Source of the DNA: a virus
Length of the DNA stretch: 58,619 nt
IMG/VR virus record: IMGVR_UViG_3300030202_000422
Span: 1 to 58,619 of that record
Strand: one strand, 5' to 3'
The notes under the pieces were generated by a model. That model saw only the letters and a program-made list of their open reading frames with translations. It had not been told where the DNA came from and did not search any database. Of the stretch, positions 31,289 through 40,740 are shown piece by piece; positions within the stretch are counted from its first letter, which is position 1, and every line of letters starts with the position of its first letter. The translations under genes were made by a program, and so were the position numbers.

Positions 31289-31509
31289 TGGGGGTAATTA
31301 AAACGGATGACTTACACCCTGATGGAATCCGCATCGTAGTCGATTGGCCTAGTATGGTTGTAGGGAGTTCTATTTTCCTGCCATGTATCGATACCTACAA
31401 AGCAAAGGCGCAAATTACGCAGGTCGTTGCCGGATTTGGATGGGAATGTATGTTAAAAGTTGTTATATATAACGGCAAATTAGGTGTTCGTGTTTGGAGA
31501 ACCCTATGA
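31288..31509 (+). CDS. Last early protein (73 aa)
   Basis: 73 aa (MGVIKTDDLHPDGIRIVVDWPSMVVGSSIFLPC...), beta-rich, starts in a TGATG overlap with the primase-helicase. It looks like a small beta-barrel or sheet domain. I do not recognise it, but I recall similar short proteins with VDW..M..GSS.F.PC in marine phages. It ends the rightward operon. Confidence 0.7.
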   Translation: MGVIKTDDLHPDGIRIVVDWPSMVVGSSIFLPCIDTYKAKAQITQVVAGFGWECMLKVVIYNGKLGVRVWRTL

Positions 31510-31578
31510 TACTATCCAGCCGTAGGGTCGATGATCTCCAACTTCACTCTATAAGGTCTAACAAGACTTTTCTCCTAT

Positions 31579-31616
31579 GGTTCCCTCACTATGCCCCGTA
31601 ATATAGTGGGGGAACC
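31579..31616. terminator. Bidirectional hairpin between converging operons
   Basis: A 14-bp stem, GGTTCCCTCACTAT (31579-31592) with ATAGTGGGGGAACC (31603-31616), one G-T pair, 10-nt loop. It lies in the 109-bp gap where the early and late operons converge and touches the stop of the 1910-aa gene. T runs on both sides are poor, so it may act as a transcription barrier or RNA 3'-end stabiliser. Confidence 0.7.
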
Positions 31617-31618
31617 TT

Positions 31619-34600
31619 CTAAAAGAATCCCTCTTCTTTCACTGCACGTTGGAAGTACGGTGACAGGGTTACGCCGTTGTGCATACGCACATTAGTTGTT
31701 CTCTCGTGAGCTTTCATAGAACGTTCTATAGTTTCGGGGGTAATCAGTAACTTAGGATCTATTTGCGCTGCTCTTGTTTCATTAAATTCAATCATTTGCC
31801 TAGCCGCTTTCTGTGCGCCTTCACGATCCCCGAACCGTTTTGCAAGGTAGTATTTTTTCAATAAGTCAGCACGACGATTTCTTGCCGCACTCTCCATACC
31901 TTTGGCTGCGGATACTTCTGCTTGTTCATTTGTGTATTCATTAGGGGGGAACCCTAATAGTTTAGCGAATATGTCACCACCTGTTATATCATCGTATATA
32001 ACATCGCCACGCCGGGTGAGTATACCTTCATCACGAGGGTAACGTATTACAGCCTGATACGCATTACGCACGGCTCCCGGCATCATATCTTCTAGCCCAC
32101 GTTCTAACTCACCGTCACTTATTTTCTTCGCCCCGTCAACCATCCTGCTAAATATGCTCCATGCAGGACCGCCAAATAAATGGAAGAAAGTTTCTTCTGT
32201 GGAGGGGTTAGAATTAAAACGATCTGCTTCAACTAACAGGTCGGTTAGTTTAACTCTTTCAGATACATCAAGCCCCGTGATTTCAGATAACGCTCCTTTA
32301 AATAATGCGTCATTGTCCAGATACCTACGTACAAGAGTATCTGTATCCTCTTCATACTCTTCTGCAAACAGAGCATCGTACAGCATGGACACTACGCCGT
32401 ATAACGGTAGCCCTTGAACACCCGCGAAAAATAGAGCAGATAAGTGTGTGGCTGCAAGTTGTTTTGCTGCTTCACTTGTTACTGCCTTCGATACTCCCTG
32501 TTTACGTAATACATCAAGGAACTGCATTGCAGTTTTTCCCATTGTGTAGTACATCTGAATACCATAGTTCTTATACATCAAAGCCACACGGAGTGCGCCA
32601 GCACGAGCGAATCTAGGTCCAGTTTCTAAAGTAGCACCGCCGTTTATTTGTTGCGTCTCATACACAGCTTCTTCTGCTGCCTGCTGTCGTTGTTCGGCTG
32701 TAGCATTTTGCGATTTGTTGTTTGTAATCTTATCGAGGGCTAAATTATACGAAGCCACCAGAGCTACTTGCCTATTCATCATTTCTGCTTGGTGAAACAT
32801 CAACGCTGATGCGCCTGTAGCCATGTCTCCTTTACTTAGTTCCCTTCCCGAAGAGTCCACACTAAGTGTGTCAGCTATAAACGAAGAGTTAAGATGTCCT
32901 CTCCTCGATGCTAGTTGCATGAGTGGGCGGAGCCTGTTTAGTTCTGCTTTTGTTTCAGCGGGTAAATCTAAATCCTTCCTGACAGAATATACCAAGTCAC
33001 CAGTGTTGGAATCTCTAGTAAACGTGTAATAGTTATCAAGGCTCATTAGTGACGCACCAGAGTCTTGTATCGCCTCAAATTTATTTTTAAGGCCACTCTT
33101 AGCAAACGCTTCTTTCATTGATGTCGGGCTAGCGTCGTCTCCAAACAGTGTTTTTGAAGCACGATTCGTCGGTGTCCCGGCGAACAATTTAGTAGCATCT
33201 TTAATGGCAGTACCTGCTTTGCCGAATCCAAACTTACCCGCAAGCATGGGGTATGCGAATAGTGGTATCTGCGACAGGTTTACTAGTGCAGAAGATGTGT
33301 TAAATCCTATCGTCCAAAAGAAAGCCATACGGTTGGCTCGTTTAGCCCACTCATCTTTAGCTGGTTGTATTGCAAATCCTGCTCTATTACGAAGTTCGTC
33401 AGCAACAGCACTGGTAGCGGCTGGTGTACCTGCCAACTTCTCGTCTATTTCTCGCATTGTTTTAGATATTTCAGCACTGTTTTTTATGCGTTCTGTTTGC
33501 CGCGTTAGATCATAGGCTTTGGTTCTAGCAGCTTGTAGTGCTCCTACATCGTAACCCTCGGTTTTCTTTCTTCGTACTAGTGCTTTTGCAAAAGAAGACT
33601 CGGGTAATTCTTCTATAAACAACCTAGCCACTTGTTCTCTGGTCTTACTGTCTACGCCTTGTATGTTGAGCGTATTAAATAGTTGCGCTATGAATGAACC
33701 TGATGGCGCATTTTCATAAGATTTGGAATCACTATTGTCCCAAGGTTCTACTTTTAGTCCTTGATTAGCATAGTCCTCCATAGCCTGCACTCGATCCCCT
33801 GCGGTTTGATAAGCAAACACAGCGGGCTTATCCTTATCTCCTTTTGGATCTCGCACCGCTAACCAATAACTGCCAGATCGTGTCAGAGGAAAGTACGGCT
33901 CTATACTGGTGTTCTCTAGCATACGTGCTAGTAATTCGTTCTTTAGATTATTCTTAGCGCCATCTTCTATGTCCAACCCGTCGATACGCCCACGCAACGC
34001 ACCTAATAAGTCGTTATATCGATCTTTATAAAATTTACGTAAATTATCGTAAGTTTTTCTACCACCTTCTCCAAACTCTTGGCTTGTATATATTTTACGT
34101 AACTTCTTATACACCTCTATCTTGAGTGTTTTTTCTTTACCCTCTATAGTTTGATTCTTATATTTATTCTGCGCTTGTTGAGGATTAAGCGCAGGGTCTA
34201 CTTCATTGATTGTGCTTTCATAAACAAGTGTGTCTAATGCTTCGTTGGCTTTTTGCGATGCTTTATCAGCCCACCTAAACATAGGATCTAATATTTGGCG
34301 TGTTTCTTTTTCTGCTTCAGTCAAACGACCACGCTGCTTTTCTATTGCAGCCATTAGTTTCTTCGCGTCTGCTATACCTGTTGATTCTGCTATATCTTGT
34401 ATTGCTTGGTTAGGCAAAAGCCCTAATCCTACACTTTCTACTTTCTTACCCGCAGGTGTTTGCCTACCTAAAAACCCAGCTTTAAAGTCGCGTACTATTT
34501 TTTCTCTGCCCGCTTTTTCTGACAGCTTTGGTTTTTCTCGTTTTAGGTTTCTTCCTATAGCTGCTACGTCATCTTTTGTAGTCATAGAAAGTAGTTTGGG

Positions 34601-37351
34601 ACCACCAGCAAAAGAAGGTGCAGGGGCTAATATGTCTTCTACCAAACGCTCTACTTCAGATTGTGCCGTCTTATCAAAGCGGAATGGAGATATACCAATA
34701 AAGTCAGACAGCCATCTAAGAAACCGTTGCAGTGCGCTGTTTGGTTGACCTTTTGTATTAATCTTAGCGAGTTCTTTTTGAAAGTCGGGATTACTGAACG
34801 TCTCTGCTACAAACTCTCGTATGTTTTCAAGACCGTATGGACTCTTACCAAGTTCCGCTTTTACATCTGTAAATATCTTATCTAGGTCTTTGACCGCTTT
34901 ACTATTGGGCTGGTTTATTATCTTATCTACGGTCGCAGCGTGCGCTGTTTCATGTAACAAAGTATATGTAGTCAAACCGCCATCTTCGTTTAATATGACT
35001 CTGTTAACGCTAGGAGAAAACAAACCGATAGGTGTCTCTCCTTTCTTTCTCTTAGCTAACAACCGTTGCACGTTTTCTGCTTGTCGAGTATCAAGATCTG
35101 CTATTCGTTGTTGCGGATCTATACGTGCTACATCTACCTCTGTGTTACCAACAAACTCAGATAGTTTCTTTGCTATACGCTTAGTCTTTCGATCAACAGA
35201 TCCGTCAGCTACATCCAGAAGTGCCTGTTTTAAGTTACCTGTACGTATTGTATCCACTATGTTTTGTGGTAACGGTGCATCAATATCTGTATTTGCCGTG
35301 ACAGAAACAAAAGTAGGTTCTGATTTATCTAACTCTTGAAGCAGTTCCGTAGGAGTGATGTTAGGATTTTCTTCTAGCAGTTGTTGTTTTAGTGCGAGTC
35401 TCCTACTCCTCTTATCGGCTACGTCTTCTTTTGTTCTAGCCTGTTCTTCTACCGCTTTAACTTTAACCACAGCATCAGTTGGGCCTGTATCTGCTTCTAA
35501 AAACTTAGCTGCAAACCGCGTTATGCCTGCTGGACCTTTCTGTGTCGCTTTTTCAAATTCCTCTGCTAGCTTTGGATCTTCGCTTATTTTTTGAGCCACC
35601 TCTTTGGCTACTTTTGCACGAGGGGGTCTTCCTGTAGGTGTAACAAGTTCTAGCTGTTCTTCTGGAACCCTTTGTAGAAATCTATTGATACTTGCTTTTG
35701 CTTTACCCGAAGTGTTTTTTCTAGCTGCATATTGTTCTAACTGCTGCACCTGATCGTCTTCTCGTAAGTTCTTATCCGCTAGTCTCTTACGGATCGGCGC
35801 ACTAAGTGGTATGTCTAAACTATCTAACACTTCTTCCGTGGCTATTACAGAATCTACGTCTTCTTGAGACTCGGTAGCGATGCGCCTCTCGGCTGCTTCG
35901 GCCTCCTCTAAGTTTGCGCCTTCGGGTTGTTCTGCTCTTGCTAGTTCAGTTGGAAAAAGATCAGCTTGTTCTCTAGTAGCAATCTCTGCACGCTGCTGAC
36001 CTAGCTGTGCTTCATCTGATACAGGTTGCTCTGTAATCTTCCGTTCTCTATCACGTTGGTTGATTCGAGCTAAAGCTTCTTCTCTTGTTAACGCCTGACC
36101 TTCAAAAGGTTTGGGGTCTAATGCATCCTCTAGTGGAGTTACAGCTAGTGTCTCTCCCGGTATGGTCTCGCCCTCTGGTGCAGGTAGTCCTTGTAGCTGC
36201 GGTCCTATTTTTTCTGGTTCTAGTCCCGGTAGAGGTAGTTGATCTGGTGATACAGCCGCTTCTTTTGAAGCGATATACTCCCCTACTGTTAAATCCTCTG
36301 GTCTTTCTCTTGGGCCACTTACCTCTTCAAATAAATCCCCTTGTCTACCGGGTAATGCATCTGCTGGTAATGTAGGTTCAACATCTTCAGCTACTTCTGG
36401 TGGTGGTCTATCGCCAATACGCCGACCTCTTGTAAACAAGTCAACTACACCCTGTACAATAGCGCCTGCTCCTGCACCGTACCCTGCTGCGGGCGCTAAA
36501 CCTTCTGCTAGGTCTTGATCTATATTGTAACCGCGCTCGATAGCGTTTTGAAAAAACTCAGCCGCTACTTCTTGACCGCCCTCTACACCTGCCGTACCAA
36601 CGGCTCTTCTTACTCGATCACCTAATCCCTCTATTGTCTCAGGACCAAACTTATCTACTAATTTATTAAGTGCAGGCAAGTCAGCCATTTTAACAAAACG
36701 TGCAATTGGCACGAGTTCAGTAAATCCAACTAGTGTACCTAGCAATGTAGCTTCGTTTCTTTCTTCTTCTGTAGCACCTTCTTCTCTTGCTCTTTCACTC
36801 GCTTCACCAGCACCTGCTGCACCTGCTAATGTTAAGCCTGTACCTACTGCGGCAATTCCTGCTCCTGCTATAGGGGCTGCACCTACAGCGGCTACTGGTG
36901 CAGCAATTCCTGCTATTGATCCAAGTGCCTGACCTAGACCATAAGATATACTATCTTGATCGCCACCTTCGGGTGTAAGGTCTCCAAAGAAAGATTTAAT
37001 CTTATCTCTAGCAGCTAGTTCTTCCTCTTCTTCTAATAAAGAAGCTAGTCCCAAACTAGCAATTTCACCTGTACCAACAACCCCTGCGCCGAATCCGCTA
37101 GTTAGGTTGCTGAGTATGCCAGACTCTTCTTTTGGAGCAGTATATAGTTGCGCTATGTTTTGTTGGGCTTGCAGATAATCTTGTTCTGCTTTACGTCTAC
37201 GATCTGCAAAACTAGTAGGCGCACTACTAACACTACGGCTTGTTGCCCGTCGAGCATTTAGTATGTCAACAATATCTTGTTTTGTTGCGCCGGGAGGTAC
37301 GTCTACTGTTTCAGAAGTACCATCTCTTAGAAATACAGTTCTAAGAGCCAT
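31619..37351 (-). CDS. Giant internal virion protein with zincin motif (polyvalent-type)
   Basis: 1910 aa, last gene of the late operon. The N-terminus (MALRTVFLRDGTSETVDVPPGATKQDIVDIL) looks like a small beta-grasp domain. Residues about 135-195 are a Gly/Ala-rich hydrophobic stretch that could insert into membranes. A Pro/Glu-rich linker follows, then LLHETAHAATVDKI with HETAH at 800-804, a zinc-peptidase signature. The remaining 1000 residues are helical (e.g. FFWTIGFNTSSALVNLSQIPLF). Giant multi-domain proteins of this kind are ejected with phage DNA and protect or prepare it; that role is inferred. Confidence 0.75.
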   Translation of the reverse strand: MALRTVFLRDGTSETVDVPPGATKQDIVDILNARRATSRSVSSAPTSFADRRRKAEQDYLQAQQNIAQLYTAPKEESGILSNLTSGFGAGVVGTGEIASLGLASLLEEEEELAARDKIKSFFGDLTPEGGDQDSISYGLGQALGSIAGIAAPVAAVGAAPIAGAGIAAVGTGLTLAGAAGAGEASERAREEGATEEERNEATLLGTLVGFTELVPIARFVKMADLPALNKLVDKFGPETIEGLGDRVRRAVGTAGVEGGQEVAAEFFQNAIERGYNIDQDLAEGLAPAAGYGAGAGAIVQGVVDLFTRGRRIGDRPPPEVAEDVEPTLPADALPGRQGDLFEEVSGPRERPEDLTVGEYIASKEAAVSPDQLPLPGLEPEKIGPQLQGLPAPEGETIPGETLAVTPLEDALDPKPFEGQALTREEALARINQRDRERKITEQPVSDEAQLGQQRAEIATREQADLFPTELARAEQPEGANLEEAEAAERRIATESQEDVDSVIATEEVLDSLDIPLSAPIRKRLADKNLREDDQVQQLEQYAARKNTSGKAKASINRFLQRVPEEQLELVTPTGRPPRAKVAKEVAQKISEDPKLAEEFEKATQKGPAGITRFAAKFLEADTGPTDAVVKVKAVEEQARTKEDVADKRSRRLALKQQLLEENPNITPTELLQELDKSEPTFVSVTANTDIDAPLPQNIVDTIRTGNLKQALLDVADGSVDRKTKRIAKKLSEFVGNTEVDVARIDPQQRIADLDTRQAENVQRLLAKRKKGETPIGLFSPSVNRVILNEDGGLTTYTLLHETAHAATVDKIINQPNSKAVKDLDKIFTDVKAELGKSPYGLENIREFVAETFSNPDFQKELAKINTKGQPNSALQRFLRWLSDFIGISPFRFDKTAQSEVERLVEDILAPAPSFAGGPKLLSMTTKDDVAAIGRNLKREKPKLSEKAGREKIVRDFKAGFLGRQTPAGKKVESVGLGLLPNQAIQDIAESTGIADAKKLMAAIEKQRGRLTEAEKETRQILDPMFRWADKASQKANEALDTLVYESTINEVDPALNPQQAQNKYKNQTIEGKEKTLKIEVYKKLRKIYTSQEFGEGGRKTYDNLRKFYKDRYNDLLGALRGRIDGLDIEDGAKNNLKNELLARMLENTSIEPYFPLTRSGSYWLAVRDPKGDKDKPAVFAYQTAGDRVQAMEDYANQGLKVEPWDNSDSKSYENAPSGSFIAQLFNTLNIQGVDSKTREQVARLFIEELPESSFAKALVRRKKTEGYDVGALQAARTKAYDLTRQTERIKNSAEISKTMREIDEKLAGTPAATSAVADELRNRAGFAIQPAKDEWAKRANRMAFFWTIGFNTSSALVNLSQIPLFAYPMLAGKFGFGKAGTAIKDATKLFAGTPTNRASKTLFGDDASPTSMKEAFAKSGLKNKFEAIQDSGASLMSLDNYYTFTRDSNTGDLVYSVRKDLDLPAETKAELNRLRPLMQLASRRGHLNSSFIADTLSVDSSGRELSKGDMATGASALMFHQAEMMNRQVALVASYNLALDKITNNKSQNATAEQRQQAAEEAVYETQQINGGATLETGPRFARAGALRVALMYKNYGIQMYYTMGKTAMQFLDVLRKQGVSKAVTSEAAKQLAATHLSALFFAGVQGLPLYGVVSMLYDALFAEEYEEDTDTLVRRYLDNDALFKGALSEITGLDVSERVKLTDLLVEADRFNSNPSTEETFFHLFGGPAWSIFSRMVDGAKKISDGELERGLEDMMPGAVRNAYQAVIRYPRDEGILTRRGDVIYDDITGGDIFAKLLGFPPNEYTNEQAEVSAAKGMESAARNRRADLLKKYYLAKRFGDREGAQKAARQMIEFNETRAAQIDPKLLITPETIERSMKAHERTTNVRMHNGVTLSPYFQRAVKEEGFF

Positions 37352-37352
37352 A

Positions 37353-38936
37353 TCACCTTAGACCCAATATATCTTCTTGTTCTAATCGATTAGCCCTGCG
37401 TTCTTTGATATCGGCTAGTGTTTGACCATAACTATCGCGTATAGCTTGCAGTCCTTCTTTTTCTAATAATGCTTCAACTGCATTTGATACTTCTGCTCTC
37501 AATTTAGCTAATTTTTGTGCGTCTTCTGCGGAAATAGTTCCTAGCTCTTCTTTAAGTACAAGAGCTGCTATAGCTGGTTTACTTTCTTCTATTTGTTTAA
37601 GCCTCATAGAGATTTCTTTTATTTGTACTAGCCCCTCTGCCGCAATAGATTTATCTGCTCTATCATCGGCTCGTAACTGATTAAAATTATCGACAAGTAA
37701 TCGCAATTTAGTTAATTCATTTCTAACTTTAGCATCTTCAGATCGCTGTATTCTGTCTGCATAAGCATTAATAGATCTTATATCGGCTTCTGTTGCACCA
37801 GCTAGGTTCTGTCTAGCAGCCCTTCTATCTGCACGTTCTAACTGTAATACAGCAAGACCTTTATCTTCTGCTCCTTGAACCATACCTAAATCAAAGTCAC
37901 TGAGTGATTTAAGTCTGTCTGCTTTTGTTTTAGCAGCAGCTTTTATTTCTCTGTCTTGCGCTGTTTCTTCTTCTAATAATGCTCGTCCACCACCACGTAG
38001 TATGCTACCTATACCACCTGTGCCAATGTTACTGAAGAAAGCAAGTTGCCTTCTGCGTCTCAGTTTGTCTGGATCTAATAAACCTTCTAACCTATCAGAT
38101 TCTTCTTTAAATCCAGTTTGTAGCTCTTGTTTCTTACCCGTTGCATCTATGCTTTTTAAGTATCGCTCAATCTCTGCCTGCCTTTTTTGCCCTATTTGAT
38201 CTCCGGTCATACGGCTTTCAGCTTCGAGCGAGTCAACAAGTCCTTCAGGAGCTACGTCTTTAAAAGTTAAAGCATTAGCTTTTGCGATGTCTAAAATACC
38301 TTGACTGTCTGCATCTCCATCATCCGTAGATGATTCTTCTTCAGTAGATGTAAATCCACTTGCATCTATAGGTCGTCCAATAAGTTTATCTACTCTTTGC
38401 CCAGTTTGTTGCGCTATTGCTCCTTTACCTATATCTGGCAGTCGAGACTTTGCGTAATCGGTTAATTCTACTTGAGGTTCAGTACGTAACTTACTTTTTG
38501 CTGCCGCTATTCTTCCAGCAATTACTTTTCTAGGTAAATATTCTTCGAGCGGATTCTCTTTTATATATTCATCTATTTCTTCATCGGTTACACCGCCTTC
38601 GCTTTGATATCCAACAATACCGCCCTGTGCTGCCATCTGTGGCTGTCTCTGCGCCATCTGTGGCATTTGGCTCATAATGCCTGATGCTTCTTGCATCTTG
38701 CCCTGCATGACTTGGTTTTCTAGCTGTTGTTTTACAGTGCCGGGAGTTTGTTGCTGACTCATAGCAAGATCACGTTGTGCAGCATCCATATCAGTTTTTA
38801 CTTTTTGCAGTGCGAGTAGGTATACAAGTTCTTTAGTTACTTTGTATCGCTTCTGTAGTTCTTGAGGCGAATACGCCGCAGCCAAATCGTCTACATTAGT
38901 GCCAAACTCGCTAGGTGCTGTAGGTGTCATCATCAT
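37353..38936 (-). CDS. Helical internal virion protein (527 aa)
   Basis: 527 aa, mostly helical with long charged coiled coils (about 300-520) and a Met/Gln-rich stretch (MSQMPQMAQRQPQMAAQGGIVGYQSEGG). The motif QGGIVGY...GG is one I recall from virion proteins in marine phages. It lies between the giant protein and other internal-protein candidates, 2 nt from each, consistent with an ejection or core protein. No enzymatic motif. Confidence 0.7.
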   Translation of the reverse strand: MMMTPTAPSEFGTNVDDLAAAYSPQELQKRYKVTKELVYLLALQKVKTDMDAAQRDLAMSQQQTPGTVKQQLENQVMQGKMQEASGIMSQMPQMAQRQPQMAAQGGIVGYQSEGGVTDEEIDEYIKENPLEEYLPRKVIAGRIAAAKSKLRTEPQVELTDYAKSRLPDIGKGAIAQQTGQRVDKLIGRPIDASGFTSTEEESSTDDGDADSQGILDIAKANALTFKDVAPEGLVDSLEAESRMTGDQIGQKRQAEIERYLKSIDATGKKQELQTGFKEESDRLEGLLDPDKLRRRRQLAFFSNIGTGGIGSILRGGGRALLEEETAQDREIKAAAKTKADRLKSLSDFDLGMVQGAEDKGLAVLQLERADRRAARQNLAGATEADIRSINAYADRIQRSEDAKVRNELTKLRLLVDNFNQLRADDRADKSIAAEGLVQIKEISMRLKQIEESKPAIAALVLKEELGTISAEDAQKLAKLRAEVSNAVEALLEKEGLQAIRDSYGQTLADIKERRANRLEQEDILGLR

Positions 38937-38938
38937 AA

Positions 38939-39850
38939 CTAATTTGTCTCCGAAGCAGTTTCTTCTTTCGTTTCTTCTTTCTTGCCTCCATAAAGCTCAG
39001 CTAATTTAGCTAAAATGCCGGGTAGCCCCCCACCAGATAATATATTCGATAAATCACTTGGCTCTGCATACGAGTAAGACTGTGTAGCCAGCGGTAAACC
39101 ACTAAGCAATGACTGCATATACGTAGCTTGGCGGTATGGGAAGTCTCTTTCTTCTTCAAACTGAGCTTTATCTGCCGCTATGCCTTCTGCTTCTACACCT
39201 CTTTGGACTTGGCCTGCACCAAGTTGAGCACCTAGCACATCAAGGCCATATCGATTAGCCATTTCTTGCGCTGCTCTTCCTCTATCTTGCTCTACATTAA
39301 ACTGCTTTCTAGCTGACTCAAATGCTGACGCATAACCTTTACCCGTTATATCAGCGAGGTTTCTGTTTAATCTGTCATCTCGCTCTAAATCTGCAAGAGC
39401 CTGACGAGAACCACCAAAAGCACCAGCCCTAGTAAATCTACCTGCTTCTGCTTGCCTGCTTATTTCTGCCTGCCTACGCGCTTCTTCTAGTTGTGGTTGT
39501 AATACAGCAGATAGATAAGGATTCATATATTGGTTGGCTACGCTACCCCCTGCGATAGGTACATCTCCAGTGGCGGTTGGAGCACCAGTAGCAGCGAACG
39601 TACCGGGAGTAAACGCCCCCATAGCAGACGCACCCGAAGTATCAGTGGGTAGTGCCAGCCCTGCTAACCCCGTAAATGCTGTGTCTTGTAAACCAGACGT
39701 ACCAGCGGTGAGCGGTCCCATATAAGCTTCGTATGGTTGAGAAGCAACTGCCTGACCTCTACCAAGCATTTCAGTAACATACGGCCCTGCATAAGTAGAA
39801 AGGGCTGATTCAGTACCAGTTTGCTTCCCTGTAATATCTTCTGTAGTCAT
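38939..39850 (-). CDS. Virion protein with Ala-rich coiled coil (303 aa)
   Basis: 303 aa. Residues 20-110 are Gly/Ala/Thr-rich (TSGASAMGAFTPGTFAATGAPTATG). A long helix follows (LQPQLEEARRQAEISRQAEAGRF...ALADLERDDRLNRNLADITGKGY), then an acidic tail. Proteins with the QLEEARRQAEI...R.GAFGGSRQAL pattern occur next to internal virion genes in marine phages as I recall. The role is likely structural, perhaps in the ejection complex. Confidence 0.7.
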   Translation of the reverse strand: MTTEDITGKQTGTESALSTYAGPYVTEMLGRGQAVASQPYEAYMGPLTAGTSGLQDTAFTGLAGLALPTDTSGASAMGAFTPGTFAATGAPTATGDVPIAGGSVANQYMNPYLSAVLQPQLEEARRQAEISRQAEAGRFTRAGAFGGSRQALADLERDDRLNRNLADITGKGYASAFESARKQFNVEQDRGRAAQEMANRYGLDVLGAQLGAGQVQRGVEAEGIAADKAQFEEERDFPYRQATYMQSLLSGLPLATQSYSYAEPSDLSNILSGGGLPGILAKLAELYGGKKEETKEETASETN

Positions 39851-40740
39851 GCCATACCTCTTACAAAATCTCTAGGGTCTACTTCTTTGCCCTGCTTTGC
39901 GTTACCTGTCCTTTCTTGTCTTATGTCATTCATAAATTTATGCAGAAACGCAGCCCCTGCATTCGAGTTGCCATTGCCTAAGTGCGACACCACATCAGCA
40001 GGTATAACGAACTCTCCATCACTCAAACGAACTTCATCCCTACCTACATTGGCTGGTACTTCATCTGCCATACCATCAGTAGCTCCGTTTAAATATCTAC
40101 CACCTGCCATAAACCCATATCTTTCTAACGCATCATCAACTTGTGAGGGTTTCTCACCTTTCATAATTACTTGCGGCATACCTATTCTATCGGTGCTTCC
40201 GCGTGGTTTTTCGACATAGTTAGGATTTTCCATACCAACCCTTGGTCCCGGTCCACCATAACCCGTGCCTGCTGTAGTACCTGTTGTTTTTTTCTTTTTA
40301 GTTTGTGCGGGGGGTGGATCGTATGTGGGGTTCAAACCCGCAAGTCCTTGAGCTTGTGCGTCTGCGGCAGCTTTTGCTTCTTCCGCCGTCATGGGTGTTG
40401 TTTCTGGTTTTTGTGCAAATATTGTATCAGTGAAGTATCGTCTACCACCTGCACCGGGGCGACGATTGGGGTCTTGTTCCATCGGCACACGTTGCCTTAC
40501 TGCTTGATACTCAGGTATGCCACCTTGGTAGCCCACTACAGGAATATTTTGATCGTCTAAACCCGATTTATTAGCTAAATACGCAAGTCCCATACCTAGT
40601 AGAGGGCCAGCGTTACCTTGAAGATACTCAGGTAAATCTCCAGTAAAAAATCCTAAAGCATCTCCTAATGCCTCACCAACATCAAACTCACCCGCTTTAT
40701 CGCCTGTAGTGTAATCTATTAATTCACTCCACCAACTCAT
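39847..40740 (-). CDS. Virion-associated protein with VIPADVVSHLGNG motif
   Basis: 297 aa. The C-terminal third carries GRYLNGATDGMADEVPANV, DGEFVIPADVVSHLGNGNSNAGA and FMNDIRQERTG, a combination I know from many marine phage proteins, usually unnamed. The N-terminal part is low complexity with Lys/Thr/Gly runs. It overlaps its neighbours by 4 nt each side. A structural role inside the tail or core is inferred from the block. Confidence 0.72.
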   Translation of the reverse strand: MSWWSELIDYTTGDKAGEFDVGEALGDALGFFTGDLPEYLQGNAGPLLGMGLAYLANKSGLDDQNIPVVGYQGGIPEYQAVRQRVPMEQDPNRRPGAGGRRYFTDTIFAQKPETTPMTAEEAKAAADAQAQGLAGLNPTYDPPPAQTKKKKTTGTTAGTGYGGPGPRVGMENPNYVEKPRGSTDRIGMPQVIMKGEKPSQVDDALERYGFMAGGRYLNGATDGMADEVPANVGRDEVRLSDGEFVIPADVVSHLGNGNSNAGAAFLHKFMNDIRQERTGNAKQGKEVDPRDFVRGMA

